A stretch of DNA of 64,000 nucleotides from Chrysopilus asiliformis (taxonomy: Eukaryota; Arthropoda; Insecta; Diptera; Rhagionidae): the NCBI GenBank assembly GCA_964034945.1, contig OZ035964.1:10801544-10865543 (forward strand), in the 5' to 3' direction. This document shows positions 1 to 9,900 of this stretch, piece after piece. The position numbers and the translations under genes are program-made. How positions within the stretch are numbered: position 1 is the stretch's first letter; each line of letters starts with the position of its first letter. The notes under the pieces were generated by a model. The model searched no databases and had not been told where the DNA came from. It saw only the letters and a list, made by a program, of their open reading frames with translations.

Positions 1-1692
1 TCAAATCAAATGAAAACTTCCAAATTGGAATTTTTCGAAATTTTTTTGAGTTTTCTTGCTGCCGGCCGCTAGCCTGGTAGAGTTTTTTCGGATTTCAAAT
101 CAAATGAGAACTTCCAAACTGGAATTTTTCGAAATTTTTTTGATTTTTCTTGCTGCCGGCCGCTAGCCTGGTAGAGTTTTTTCGGATTTCAAATCAAATG
201 AGAACTTCCAAATTGGAATTTTTCGAAATTTTTTTGATTTTTCTTGCTGCCGGCCGCTAGCCTGGTAGAGTTTTTTCGGATTTCAAATCAAATGAGAACT
301 TCCAAACTGGAATTTTTCGAAATTTTTTTGATTTTTCTTGCTGCCGGCCGCTAGCCTGGTAGAGTTTTTTCGGATTTCAAATCAAATGAGAACTTCCAAA
401 TTGGAATTTTTCGAAATTTTTTTGATTTTTCTTGCTGCCGGCCGCTAGCCTGGTAGAGTTTTTTCGGATTTCAAATCAAATGAGAACTTCCAAATTGGAA
501 TTTTTCGAAATTTTTTTGATTTTTCTTGCTGCCGGCCGCTAGCCTGGTAGAGTTTTTTCGGATTTCAAATCAAATGAGAACTTCCAAACTGGAATTTTTC
601 GAAATTTTTTTGATTTTTCTTGCTGCCGGCCGCTAGCCTGGTAGAGTTTTTTCGGATTTCAAATCAAATGAAAACTTCCAAATTGGAATTTTTCGAAATT
701 TTTTTGATTTTTCTTGCTGCCGGCCGCTAGCCTGGTAGAGTTTTTTCGGATTTCAAATCAAATGAGAACTTCCAAACTGGAATTTTTCGAAATTTTTTTG
801 ATTTTTCTTGCTGCCGGCCGCTAGCCTGGTAGAGTTTTTTCGGATTTCAAATCAAATGAAAACTTCCAAATTGGAATTTTTCGAAATTTTTTTGATTTTT
901 CTTGCTGCCGGCTGCTAGCCTGGTAGAGTTTTTTCGGATTTCAAATCAAATGAAAACTTCCAAATTGGAATTTTTCGAAATTTTTTTGATTTTTCTTGCT
1001 GCCGGCTGCTAGCCTGGTAGAGTTTTTTCGGATTTCAAATCAAATGAAAACTTCCAAATTGGAATTTTTCGAAATTTTTTTGATTTTTCTTGCTGCCGGC
1101 CGCTAGCCTGGTAGAGTTTTTTCGGATTTCAAATCAAATGAGAACTTCCAAACTGGAATTTTTCGAAATTTTTTTGATTTTTCTTGCTGCCGGCCGCTAG
1201 CCTGGTAGAGTTTTTTCGGATTTCAAATCAAATGAGAACTTCCAAATTGGAATTTTTCGAAATTTTTTTGATTTTTCTTGCTGCCGGCCGCTAGCCTGGT
1301 AGAGTTTTTTCGGATTTCAAATCAAATGAGAACTTCCAAACTGGAATTTTTCGAAATTTTTTTGATTTTTCTTGCTGCCGGCTGCTAGCCTGGTAGAGTT
1401 TTTTCGGATTTCAAATCAAATGAAAACTTCCAAATTGGAATTTTTCGAAATTTTTTTGATTTTTCTTGCTGCCGGCCGCTAGCCTGGTAGAGTTTTTTCG
1501 GATTTCAAATCAAATGAGAACTTCCAAATTGGAATTTTTCGAAATTTTTTTGATTTTTCTTGCTGCCGGCTGCTAGCCTGGTAGAGTTTTTTCGGATTTC
1601 AAATCAAATGAAAACTTCCAAATTGGAATTTTTCGAAATTTTTTTGATTTTTCTTGCTGCCGGCTGCTAGCCTGGTAGAGTTTTTTCGGATT

Positions 1693-1736
1693 TCAAATCA
1701 AATGAAAACTTCCAAATTGGAATTTTTCGAAATTTT
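1693..1736 (+). repeat. 44-bp truncated monomer, copy 1
   Basis: After CGAAATTTTT the sequence jumps to GGAATCAAATG, so 50 bp including the whole GC-rich core is missing. The break can be drawn as GGA from the monomer end joined to ATCAAATG, or as GGAAT from position 27 joined to CAAATG. The next monomer has an 8-T run in place of T7 at 41-47 and CTGCTGGC in place of CTGCCGGC. Neither change is seen after the second copy of this deletion. Confidence 0.95.
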
Positions 1737-2113
1737 TGGAATCAAATGAAAACTTCCAAATTGGAATTTTTCGAAATTTTTTTTGATTTTTCTTGCTGCT
1801 GGCTGCTAGCCTGGTAGAGTTTTTTCGGATTTCAAATCAAATAAAAACTTCCAAATTGGAATTTTTCGAAATTTTTTTGATTTTTCTTGCTGCCGGCCGC
1901 TAGCCTGGTAGAGTTTTTTCGGATTTCAAATCAAATGAGAACTTCCAAATTGGAATTTTTCGAAATTTTTTTGATTTTTCTTGCTGCCGGCTGCTAGCCT
2001 GGTAGAGTTTTTTCGGATTTCAAATCAAATGAGAACTTCCAAATTGGAATTTTTCGAAATTTTTTTGATTTTTCTTGCTGCCGGCCGCTAGCCTGGTAGA
2101 GCTTTTTCGGATT

Positions 2114-2182
2114 TCAAATCAAAAGAAATTTTTTTGATTTTTCTTGCTGCCGGCTGCTAGCCTGGTAGAGTTTTTTCGGATT
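2114..2182 (+). repeat. 69-bp short monomer 1 of 9
   Basis: TCAAATCAAA runs straight into AGAAATTTTTTTG, a 25-bp deletion relative to the 94-bp unit. The repeated GAAA at positions 12-15 and 37-40 is a likely microhomology, with one additional change (T11 to A, or C36 to A depending on alignment). The monomer before it always carries GAGCTTTTT, T83 to C. The core is of TGC type. Confidence 0.95.
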
Positions 2183-2652
2183 TCAAATCAAATGAAAACT
2201 TCCAAATTGGAATTTTTCGAAATTTTTTTGATTTTTCTTGCTGCCGGCTGCTAGCCTGGTAGAGTTTTTTCGGATTTCAAATCAAATGAAAACTTCCAAA
2301 TTGGAATTTTTCGAAATTTTTTTGATTTTTCTTGCTGCCGGCTGCTAGCCTGGTAGAGTTTTTTCGGATTTCAAATCAAATGAAAACTTCCAAATTGGAA
2401 TTTTTCGAAATTTTTTTGATTTTTCTTGCTGCCGGCTGCTAGCCTGGTAGAGTTTTTTCGGATTTCAAATCAAATGAAAACTTCCAAATTGGAATTTTTC
2501 GAAATTTTTTTGATTTTTCTTGCTGCCGGCCGCTAGCCTGGTAGAGTTTTTTCGGATTTCAAATCAAATGAGAACTTCCAAACTGGAATTTTTCGAAATT
2601 TTTTTGATTTTTCTTGCTGCCGGCCGCTAGCCTGGTAGAGCTTTTTCGGATT

Positions 2653-2721
2653 TCAAATCAAAAGAAATTTTTTTGATTTTTCTTGCTGCCGGCCGCTAGC
2701 CTGGTAGAGTTTTTTCGGATT
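2653..2721 (+). repeat. 69-bp short monomer 2 of 9
   Basis: It has the same 25-bp deletion and the same preceding GAGCTTTTT. This is the only one of the nine with a CGC core instead of TGC, and it is followed after a single full monomer by the next short one. It lies 539 bp after copy 1. Confidence 0.95.
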
Positions 2722-2815
2722 TCAAATCAAATGAAAACTTCCAAATTGGAATTTTTCGAAATTTTTTTGATTTTTCTTGCTGCCGGCCGCTAGCCTGGTA
2801 GAGCTTTTTCGGATT

Positions 2816-2884
2816 TCAAATCAAAAGAAATTTTTTTGATTTTTCTTGCTGCCGGCTGCTAGCCTGGTAGAGTTTTTTCGGATT
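2816..2884 (+). repeat. 69-bp short monomer 3 of 9
   Basis: Same deletion and linked T83C upstream. It lies only 163 bp (one full plus one short monomer) after copy 2, the tightest spacing of the nine. Confidence 0.95.
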
Positions 2885-3260
2885 TCAAATCAAATGAAAA
2901 CTTCCAAATTGGAATTTTTCGAAATTTTTTTGATTTTTCTTGCTGCCGGCTGCTAGCCTGGTAGAGTTTTTTCGGATTTCAAATCAAATGAAAACTTCCA
3001 AATTGGAATTTTTCGAAATTTTTTTGATTTTTCTTGCTGCCGGCCGCTAGCCTGGTAGAGTTTTTTCGGATTTCAAATCAAATGAGAACTTCCAAACTGG
3101 AATTTTTCGAAATTTTTTTGATTTTTCTTGCTGCCGGCCGCTAGCCTGGTAGAGTTTTTTCGGATTTCAAATCAAATGAGAACTTCCAAATTGGAATTTT
3201 TCGAAATTTTTTTGATTTTTCTTGCTGCCGGCCGCTAGCCTGGTAGAGCTTTTTCGGATT

Positions 3261-3329
3261 TCAAATCAAAAGAAATTTTTTTGATTTTTCTTGCTGCCGG
3301 CTGCTAGCCTGGTAGAGTTTTTTCGGATT
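3261..3329 (+). repeat. 69-bp short monomer 4 of 9
   Basis: Same deletion and linked T83C upstream. The core is TGC, and the spacing from copy 3 is 445 bp (four full plus one short monomer). Confidence 0.95.
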
Positions 3330-3799
3330 TCAAATCAAATGAAAACTTCCAAATTGGAATTTTTCGAAATTTTTTTGATTTTTCTTGCTGCCGGCTGCTA
3401 GCCTGGTAGAGTTTTTTCGGATTTCAAATCAAATGAAAACTTCCAAATTGGAATTTTTCGAAATTTTTTTGATTTTTCTTGCTGCCGGCCGCTAGCCTGG
3501 TAGAGTTTTTTCGAATTTCAAATCAAATGAAAACTTCCAAATTGGAATTTTTCGAAATTTTTTTGATTTTTCTTGCTGCCGGCCGCTAGCCTGGTAGAGT
3601 TTTTTCGGATTTCAAATCAAATGAAAACTTCCAAATTGGAATTTTTCGAAATTTTTTTGATTTTTCTTGCTGCCGGCCGCTAGCCTGGTAGAGTTTTTTC
3701 GGATTTCAAATCAAATGAGAACTTCCAAATTGGAATTTTTCGAAATTTTTTTGATTTTTCTTGCTGCCGGCCGCTAGCCTGGTAGAGCTTTTTCGGATT

Positions 3800-3868
3800 T
3801 CAAATCAAAAGAAATTTTTTTGATTTTTCTTGCTGCCGGCTGCTAGCCTGGTAGAGTTTTTTCGGATT
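3800..3868 (+). repeat. 69-bp short monomer 5 of 9
   Basis: Same deletion and linked T83C upstream. The spacing from copy 4 is again 539 bp (five full plus one short monomer). Confidence 0.95.
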
Positions 3869-4338
3869 TCAAATCAAATGAAAACTTCCAAATTGGAATT
3901 TTTCGAAATTTTTTTGATTTTTCTTGCTGCCGGCTGCTAGCCTGGTAGAGTTTTTTCGGATTTCAAATCAAATGAAAACTTCCAAATTGGAATTTTTCGA
4001 AATTTTTTTGATTTTTCTTGCTGCCGGCCGCTAGCCTGGTAGAGTTTTTTCGGATTTCAAATCAAATGAAAACTTCCAAATTGGAATTTTTCGAAATTTT
4101 TTTGATTTTTCTTGCTGCCGGCCGCTAGCCTGGTAGAGTTTTTTCGGATTTCGAATCAAATGAGAACTTCCAAATTGGAATTTTTCGAAATTTTTTTGAT
4201 TTTTCTTGCTGCCGGCTGCTAGCCTGGTAGAGTTTTTTCGGATTTCAAATCAAATGAAAACTTCCAAATTGGAATTTTTCGAAATTTTTTTGATTTTTCT
4301 TGCTGCCGGCTGCTAGCCTGGTAGAGTTTTTTCGGATT

Positions 4339-4382
4339 TCAAATCAAATGAAAACTTCCAAATTGGAATTTTTCGAAATTTT
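4339..4382 (+). repeat. 44-bp truncated monomer, copy 2
   Basis: This has the same 50-bp deletion and the same junction as the monomer at 1693. As in copy 1, it is preceded by a G14 monomer of type TGC and a further TGC monomer, and the second monomer after it has A at position 12. The shared context shows one deletion event followed by duplication of a multi-monomer block, 2646 bp apart. Confidence 0.95.
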
Positions 4383-4946
4383 TGGAATCAAATGAAAACT
4401 TCCAAATTGGAATTTTTCGAAATTTTTTTGATTTTTCTTGCTGCCGGCTGCTAGCCTGGTAGAGTTTTTTCGGATTTCAAATCAAATAAAAACTTCCAAA
4501 TTGGAATTTTTCGAAATTTTTTTGATTTTTCTTGCTGCCGGCTGCTAGCCTGGTAGAGTTTTTTCGGATTTCAAATCAAATGAAAACTTCCAAATTGGAA
4601 TTTTTCGAAATTTTTTTGATTTTTCTTGCTGCCGGCCGCTAGCCTGGTAGAGTTTTTTCGGATTTCAAATCAAATGAGAACTTCCAAATTGGAATTTTTC
4701 GAAATTTTTTTGATTTTTCTTGCTGCCGGCTGCTAGCCTGGTAGAGTTTTTTCGGATTTCAAATCAAATGAAAACTTCCAAATTGGAATTTTTCGAAATT
4801 TTTTTGATTTTTCTTGCTGCCGGCCGCTAGCCTGGTAGAGTTTTTTCGGATTTCAAATCAAATGAGAACTTCCAAACTGGAATTTTTCGAAATTTTTTTG
4901 ATTTTTCTTGCTGCCGGCCGCTAGCCTGGTAGAGCTTTTTCGGATT

Positions 4947-5015
4947 TCAAATCAAAAGAAATTTTTTTGATTTTTCTTGCTGCCGGCTGCTAGCCTGGTA
5001 GAGTTTTTTCGGATT
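4947..5015 (+). repeat. 69-bp short monomer 6 of 9
   Basis: Same deletion and linked T83C upstream. The interval from copy 5 is 1147 bp and contains the second 44-bp monomer. Confidence 0.95.
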
Positions 5016-5673
5016 TCAAATCAAATGAAAACTTCCAAATTGGAATTTTTCGAAATTTTTTTGATTTTTCTTGCTGCCGGCTGCTAGCCTGGTAGAGTTT
5101 TTTCGGATTTCAAATCAAATGAAAACTTCCAAATTGGAATTTTTCGAAATTTTTTTGATTTTTCTTGCTGCCGGCCGCTAGCCTGGTAGAGTTTTTTCGA
5201 ATTTCAAATCAAATGAAAACTTCCAAATTGGAATTTTTCGAAATTTTTTTGATTTTTCTTGCTGCCGGCCGCTAGCCTGGTAGAGTTTTTTCGGATTTCA
5301 AATCAAATGAAAACTTCCAAATTGGAATTTTTCGAAATTTTTTTGATTTTTCTTGCTGCCGGCTGCTAGCCTGGTAGAGTTTTTTCGGATTTCAAATCAA
5401 ATGAAAACTTCCAAATTGGAATTTTTCGAAATTTTTTTGATTTTTCTTGCTGCCGGCCGCTAGCCTGGTAGAGTTTTTTCGGATTTCAAATCAAATGAGA
5501 ACTTCCAAACTGGAATTTTTCGAAATTTTTTTGATTTTTCTTGCTGCCGGCCGCTAGCCTGGTAGAGTTTTTTCGGATTTCAAATCAAATGAGAACTTCC
5601 AAATTGGAATTTTTCGAAATTTTTTTGATTTTTCTTGCTGCCGGCCGCTAGCCTGGTAGAGCTTTTTCGGATT

Positions 5674-5742
5674 TCAAATCAAAAGAAATTTTTTTGATTT
5701 TTCTTGCTGCCGGCTGCTAGCCTGGTAGAGTTTTTTCGGATT
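5674..5742 (+). repeat. 69-bp short monomer 7 of 9
   Basis: Same deletion and linked T83C upstream. It is followed by a monomer with A at position 12. Spacing from copy 6 is 727 bp. Confidence 0.95.
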
Positions 5743-6212
5743 TCAAATCAAATAAAAACTTCCAAATTGGAATTTTTCGAAATTTTTTTGATTTTTCTTG
5801 CTGCCGGCTGCTAGCCTGGTAGAGTTTTTTCGGATTTCAAATCAAATGAAAACTTCCAAATTGGAATTTTTCGAAATTTTTTTGATTTTTCTTGCTGCCG
5901 GCCGCTAGCCTGGTAGAGTTTTTTCGGATTTCAAATCAAATGAGAACTTCCAAATTGGAATTTTTCGAAATTTTTTTGATTTTTCTTGCTGCCGGCTGCT
6001 AGCCTGGTAGAGTTTTTTCGGATTTCAAATCAAATGAGAACTTCCAAACTGGAATTTTTCGAAATTTTTTTGATTTTTCTTGCTGCCGGCCGCTAGCCTG
6101 GTAGAGTTTTTTCGGATTTCAAATCAAATGAGAACTTCCAAATTGGAATTTTTCGAAATTTTTTTGATTTTTCTTGCTGCCGGCCGCTAGCCTGGTAGAG
6201 CTTTTTCGGATT

Positions 6213-6281
6213 TCAAATCAAAAGAAATTTTTTTGATTTTTCTTGCTGCCGGCTGCTAGCCTGGTAGAGTTTTTTCGGATT
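6213..6281 (+). repeat. 69-bp short monomer 8 of 9
   Basis: Same deletion and linked T83C upstream. This is the third occurrence of the 539-bp spacing. Confidence 0.95.
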
Positions 6282-6563
6282 TCAAATCAAATGAAAACTT
6301 CCAAATTGGAATTTTTCGAAATTTTTTTGATTTTTCTTGCTGCCGGCCGCTAGCCTGGTAGAGTTTTTTCGGATTTCAAATCAAATGAGAACTTCCAAAC
6401 TGGAATTTTTCGAAATTTTTTTGATTTTTCTTGCTGCCGGCCGCTAGCCTGGTAGAGTTTTTTCGGATTTCAAATCAAATGAGAACTTCCAAATTGGAAT
6501 TTTTCGAAATTTTTTTGATTTTTCTTGCTGCCGGCCGCTAGCCTGGTAGAGCTTTTTCGGATT

Positions 6564-6632
6564 TCAAATCAAAAGAAATTTTTTTGATTTTTCTTGCTGC
6601 CGGCTGCTAGCCTGGTAGAGTTTTTTCGGATT
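6564..6632 (+). repeat. 69-bp short monomer 9 of 9
   Basis: Same deletion and linked T83C upstream, 351 bp after copy 8. It is the last short monomer in the window, about 250 bp before the domain boundary. Confidence 0.95.
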
Positions 6633-6820
6633 TCAAATCAAATGAAAACTTCCAAATTGGAATTTTTCGAAATTTTTTTGATTTTTCTTGCTGCCGGCTG
6701 CTAGCCTGGTAGAGTTTTTTCGGATTTCAAATCAAATGAAAACTTCCAAATTGGAATTTTTCGAAATTTTTTTGATTTTTCTTGCTGCCGGCCGCTAGCC
6801 TGGTAGAGTTTTTTCGAATT

Positions 6821-6905
6821 TCAAATCAAATGAAAACTTCCAAATTGGAATTTTTCGAAATTTTTTTGTTTTTCTTGCCCAAATTGGAATAATTCGAAAT
6901 TTTTT
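6821..6905 (+). repeat. Junction monomer at the domain 1/domain 2 boundary
   Basis: This monomer starts normally and has lost A49 (GTTTTTC instead of GATTTTTC). After CTTGC it jumps at 6878/6879 back to CCAAATTGG, that is from position 59 to position 20. The effective step between monomers is 39 bp. The first AA-type monomer of the window (GGAATAATTCG) begins immediately after the jump. The break is out of register and unique in the window, consistent with an illegitimate join between two subfamilies rather than ordinary in-register exchange. Confidence 0.9.
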
Positions 6906-9900
6906 TGATTTTTCTTGCTGCCGGCCGCTAGCCTGGTAGAGTTTTTTCGGATTTCAAATCAAATGAAAACTTCCAAATTGGAATTTTTCGAAATTTTTTT
7001 GATTTTTCTTGCTGCCGGCCGCTAGCCTGGTAGAGTTTTTTCGGATTTCAAATCAAATGAAAACTTCCAAATTGGAATAATTCGAAATTTTTTTGATTTT
7101 TCTTGCTGCCGGCCGCTAGCCTGGTAGAGTTTTTTCGGATTTCAAATCAAATGAAAACTTCCAAATTGGAATTTTTCGAAATTTTTTTGATTTTTCTTGC
7201 TGCCGGCCGCTAGCCTGGTAGAGTTTTTTCGGATTTCAAATCAAATGAAAACTTCCAAATTGGAATAATTCGAAATTTTTTTGATTTTTCTTGCTGCCGG
7301 CCGCTAGCCTGGTAGAGTTTTTTCGGATTTCAAATCAAATGAAAACTTCCAAATTGGAATAATTCGAAATTTTTTTGATTTTTCTTGCTGCCGGCCGCTA
7401 GCCTGGTAGAGTTTTTTCGGATTTCAAATCAAATGAAAACTTCCAAATTGGAATTTTTCGAAATTTTTTTGATTTTTCTTGCTGCCGGCTGCTAGCCTGG
7501 TAGAGTTTTTTCGGATTTCAAATCAAATGAAAACTTCCAAATTGGAATTTTTCGAAATTTTTTTGATTTTTCTTGCTGCCGGCTGCTAGCCTGGTAGAGT
7601 TTTTTCGGATTTCAAATCAAATGAAAACTTCCAAATTGGAATTTTTCGAAATTTTTTTGATTTTTCTTGCTGCCGGCCGCTAGCCTGGTAGAGTTTTTTC
7701 GGATTTCAAATCAAATGAAAACTTCCAAATTGGAATAATTCGAAATTTTTTTGATTTTTCTTGCTGCCGGCCGCTAGCCTGGTAGAGTTTTTTCGGATTT
7801 CAAATCAAATGAAAACTTCCAAATTGGAATAATTCGAAATTTTTTTGATTTTTCTTGCTGCCGGCCGCTAGCCTGGTAGAGTTTTTTCGGATTTCAAATC
7901 AAATGAAAACTTCCAAATTGGAATTTTTCAATTTTTTTTGATTTTTCTTGCTGCCGGCCGCTAGCCTGGTAGAGTTTTTTTCAGATTTCAAATCAAATGA
8001 AAACTTCCAAATTGGAATTCTTCGAAATTTTTTTGATTTTTCTTGCTGCCGGCCGCTAGCCTGGTAGAGTTTTTTCGGATTTCAAATCAAATGAAAACTT
8101 CCAAATTGGAATTCTTCGAAATTTTTTTGATTTTTCTTGCTGCCGGCTGCTAGCCTGGTAGAGTTTTTTCGGATTTCAAATCAAATGAAAACTTCCAAAT
8201 CGGAATTCTTCGAAATTTTTTTGATTTTTCTTGCTGCCGGCCGCTAGCCTGGTAGAGTTTTTTCGGATTTCAAATCAAATGAAAACTTCCAAATTGGAAT
8301 TTTTCGAAATTTTTTTGATTTTTCTTGCTGCCGGCCGCTAGCCTGGTAGAGTTTTTTCGGATTTCAAATCAAATGAAAACTTCCAAATTGGAATTTTTCG
8401 AATTTTTTTTGATTTTTCTTGCTGCCGGCCGCTAGCCTGGTAGAGTTTTTTCGGATTTCAAATCGAATGAAAACTTCCAAATTGGAATTTTTCGAAATTT
8501 TTTTGATTTTTCTTGCTGCCGGCCGCTAGCCTGGTAGAGTTTTTTCGGATTTCAAATCAAATGAAAACTTCCAAATTGGAATTCTTCGAAATTTTTTTGA
8601 TTTTTCTTGCTGCCGGCTGCTAGCCTGGTAGAGTTTTTTCGGATTTCAAATCAAATGAAAACTTCCAAATTGGAATTCTTCGAAATTTTTTTGATTTTTC
8701 TTGCTGCCGGCTGCTAGCCTGGTAGAGTTTTTTCGGATTTCAAATCAAATGAAAACTTCCAAATTGGAATTTTTCGAAATTTTTTTGATTTTTCTTGCTG
8801 CCGGCCGCTAGCCTGGTAGAGTTTTTTCGGATTTCAAATCAAATGAAAACTTCCAAATTGGAATTCTTCGAAATTTTTTTGATTTTTCTTGCTGCCGGCT
8901 GCTAGCCTGGTAGAGTTTTTTCGGATTTCAAATCAAATGAAAACTTCCAAATTGGAATTCTTCGAAATTTTTTTGATTTTTCTTGCTGCCGGCTGCTAGC
9001 CTGGTAGAGTTTTTTCGGATTTCAAATCAAATGAAAACTTCCAAATTGGAATTTTTCGAAATTTTTTTGATTTTTCTTGCTGCCGGCCGCTAGCCTGGTA
9101 GAGTTTTTTCGGATTTCAAATCAAATGAAAACTTCCAAATTGGAATTTTTCGAAATTTTTTTGATTTTTCTTGCTGCCGGCCGCTAGCCTGGTAGAGTTT
9201 TTTCGGATTTCAAATCGAATGAAAACTTCCAAATTGGAATTTTTCGAAATTTTTTTGATTTTTCTTGCTGCCGGCCGCTAGCCTGGTAGAGTTTTTTCGG
9301 ATTTCAAATCAAATGAAAACTTCCAAATTGGAATTTTTCGAAATTTTTTTGATTTTTCTTGCTGCCGGCCGCTAGCCTGGTAGAGTTTTTTCGGATTTCA
9401 AATCAAATAAAAACTTCCAAATTGGAATAATTCGAAATTTTTTTGATTTTTCTTGCTGCCGGCTGCTAGCCTGGTAGAGTTTTTTCGGATTTCAAATCAA
9501 ATGAAAACTTCCAAATTGGAATTCTTCGAAATTTTTTTGATTTTTCTTGCTGCCGGCTGCTAGCCTGGTAGAGTTTTTTCGGATTTCAAATCAAATGAAA
9601 ACTTCCAAATTGGAATAATTCGAAATTTTTTTGATTTTTCTTGCTGCCGGCCGCTAGCCTGGTAGAGTTTTTTCGGATTTCAAATCAAATGAAAACTTCC
9701 AAATTGGAATAATTCGAAATTTTTTTGATTTTTCTTGCTGCCGGCCGCTAGCCTGGTAGAGTTTTTTCGGATTTCAAATCAAATGAAAACTTCCAAATTG
9801 GAATTCTTCGAATTTTTTTTGATTTTTCTTGCTGCCGGCTGCTAGCCTGGTAGAGTTTTTTCGGATTTCAAATCAAATGAAAACTTCCAAATTGGAATTT

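Larger units (their letters stand above)
1..6878 (+). repeat. Satellite domain 1: G14/C25 variants and deleted monomers
   Basis: This domain alone contains monomers with G at position 14 (GAGAACTTCC) and C at position 25 (AAACTGG). C25 is seen only together with G14, so the two appear to be in linkage. Conversely, the TC and AA states at positions 32-33, abundant in the rest of the window, are absent here. It also holds all nine 69-bp monomers and both 44-bp monomers. A derived CGAATTT (G91 to A) recurs near 3514, 5200 and 6817, and position 12 is A in a few copies (near 1841, 4487 and 5754). The very first monomer has a private T50 to G change near base 50. The domain looks like an independently evolving subfamily. 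Confidence 0.93.
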
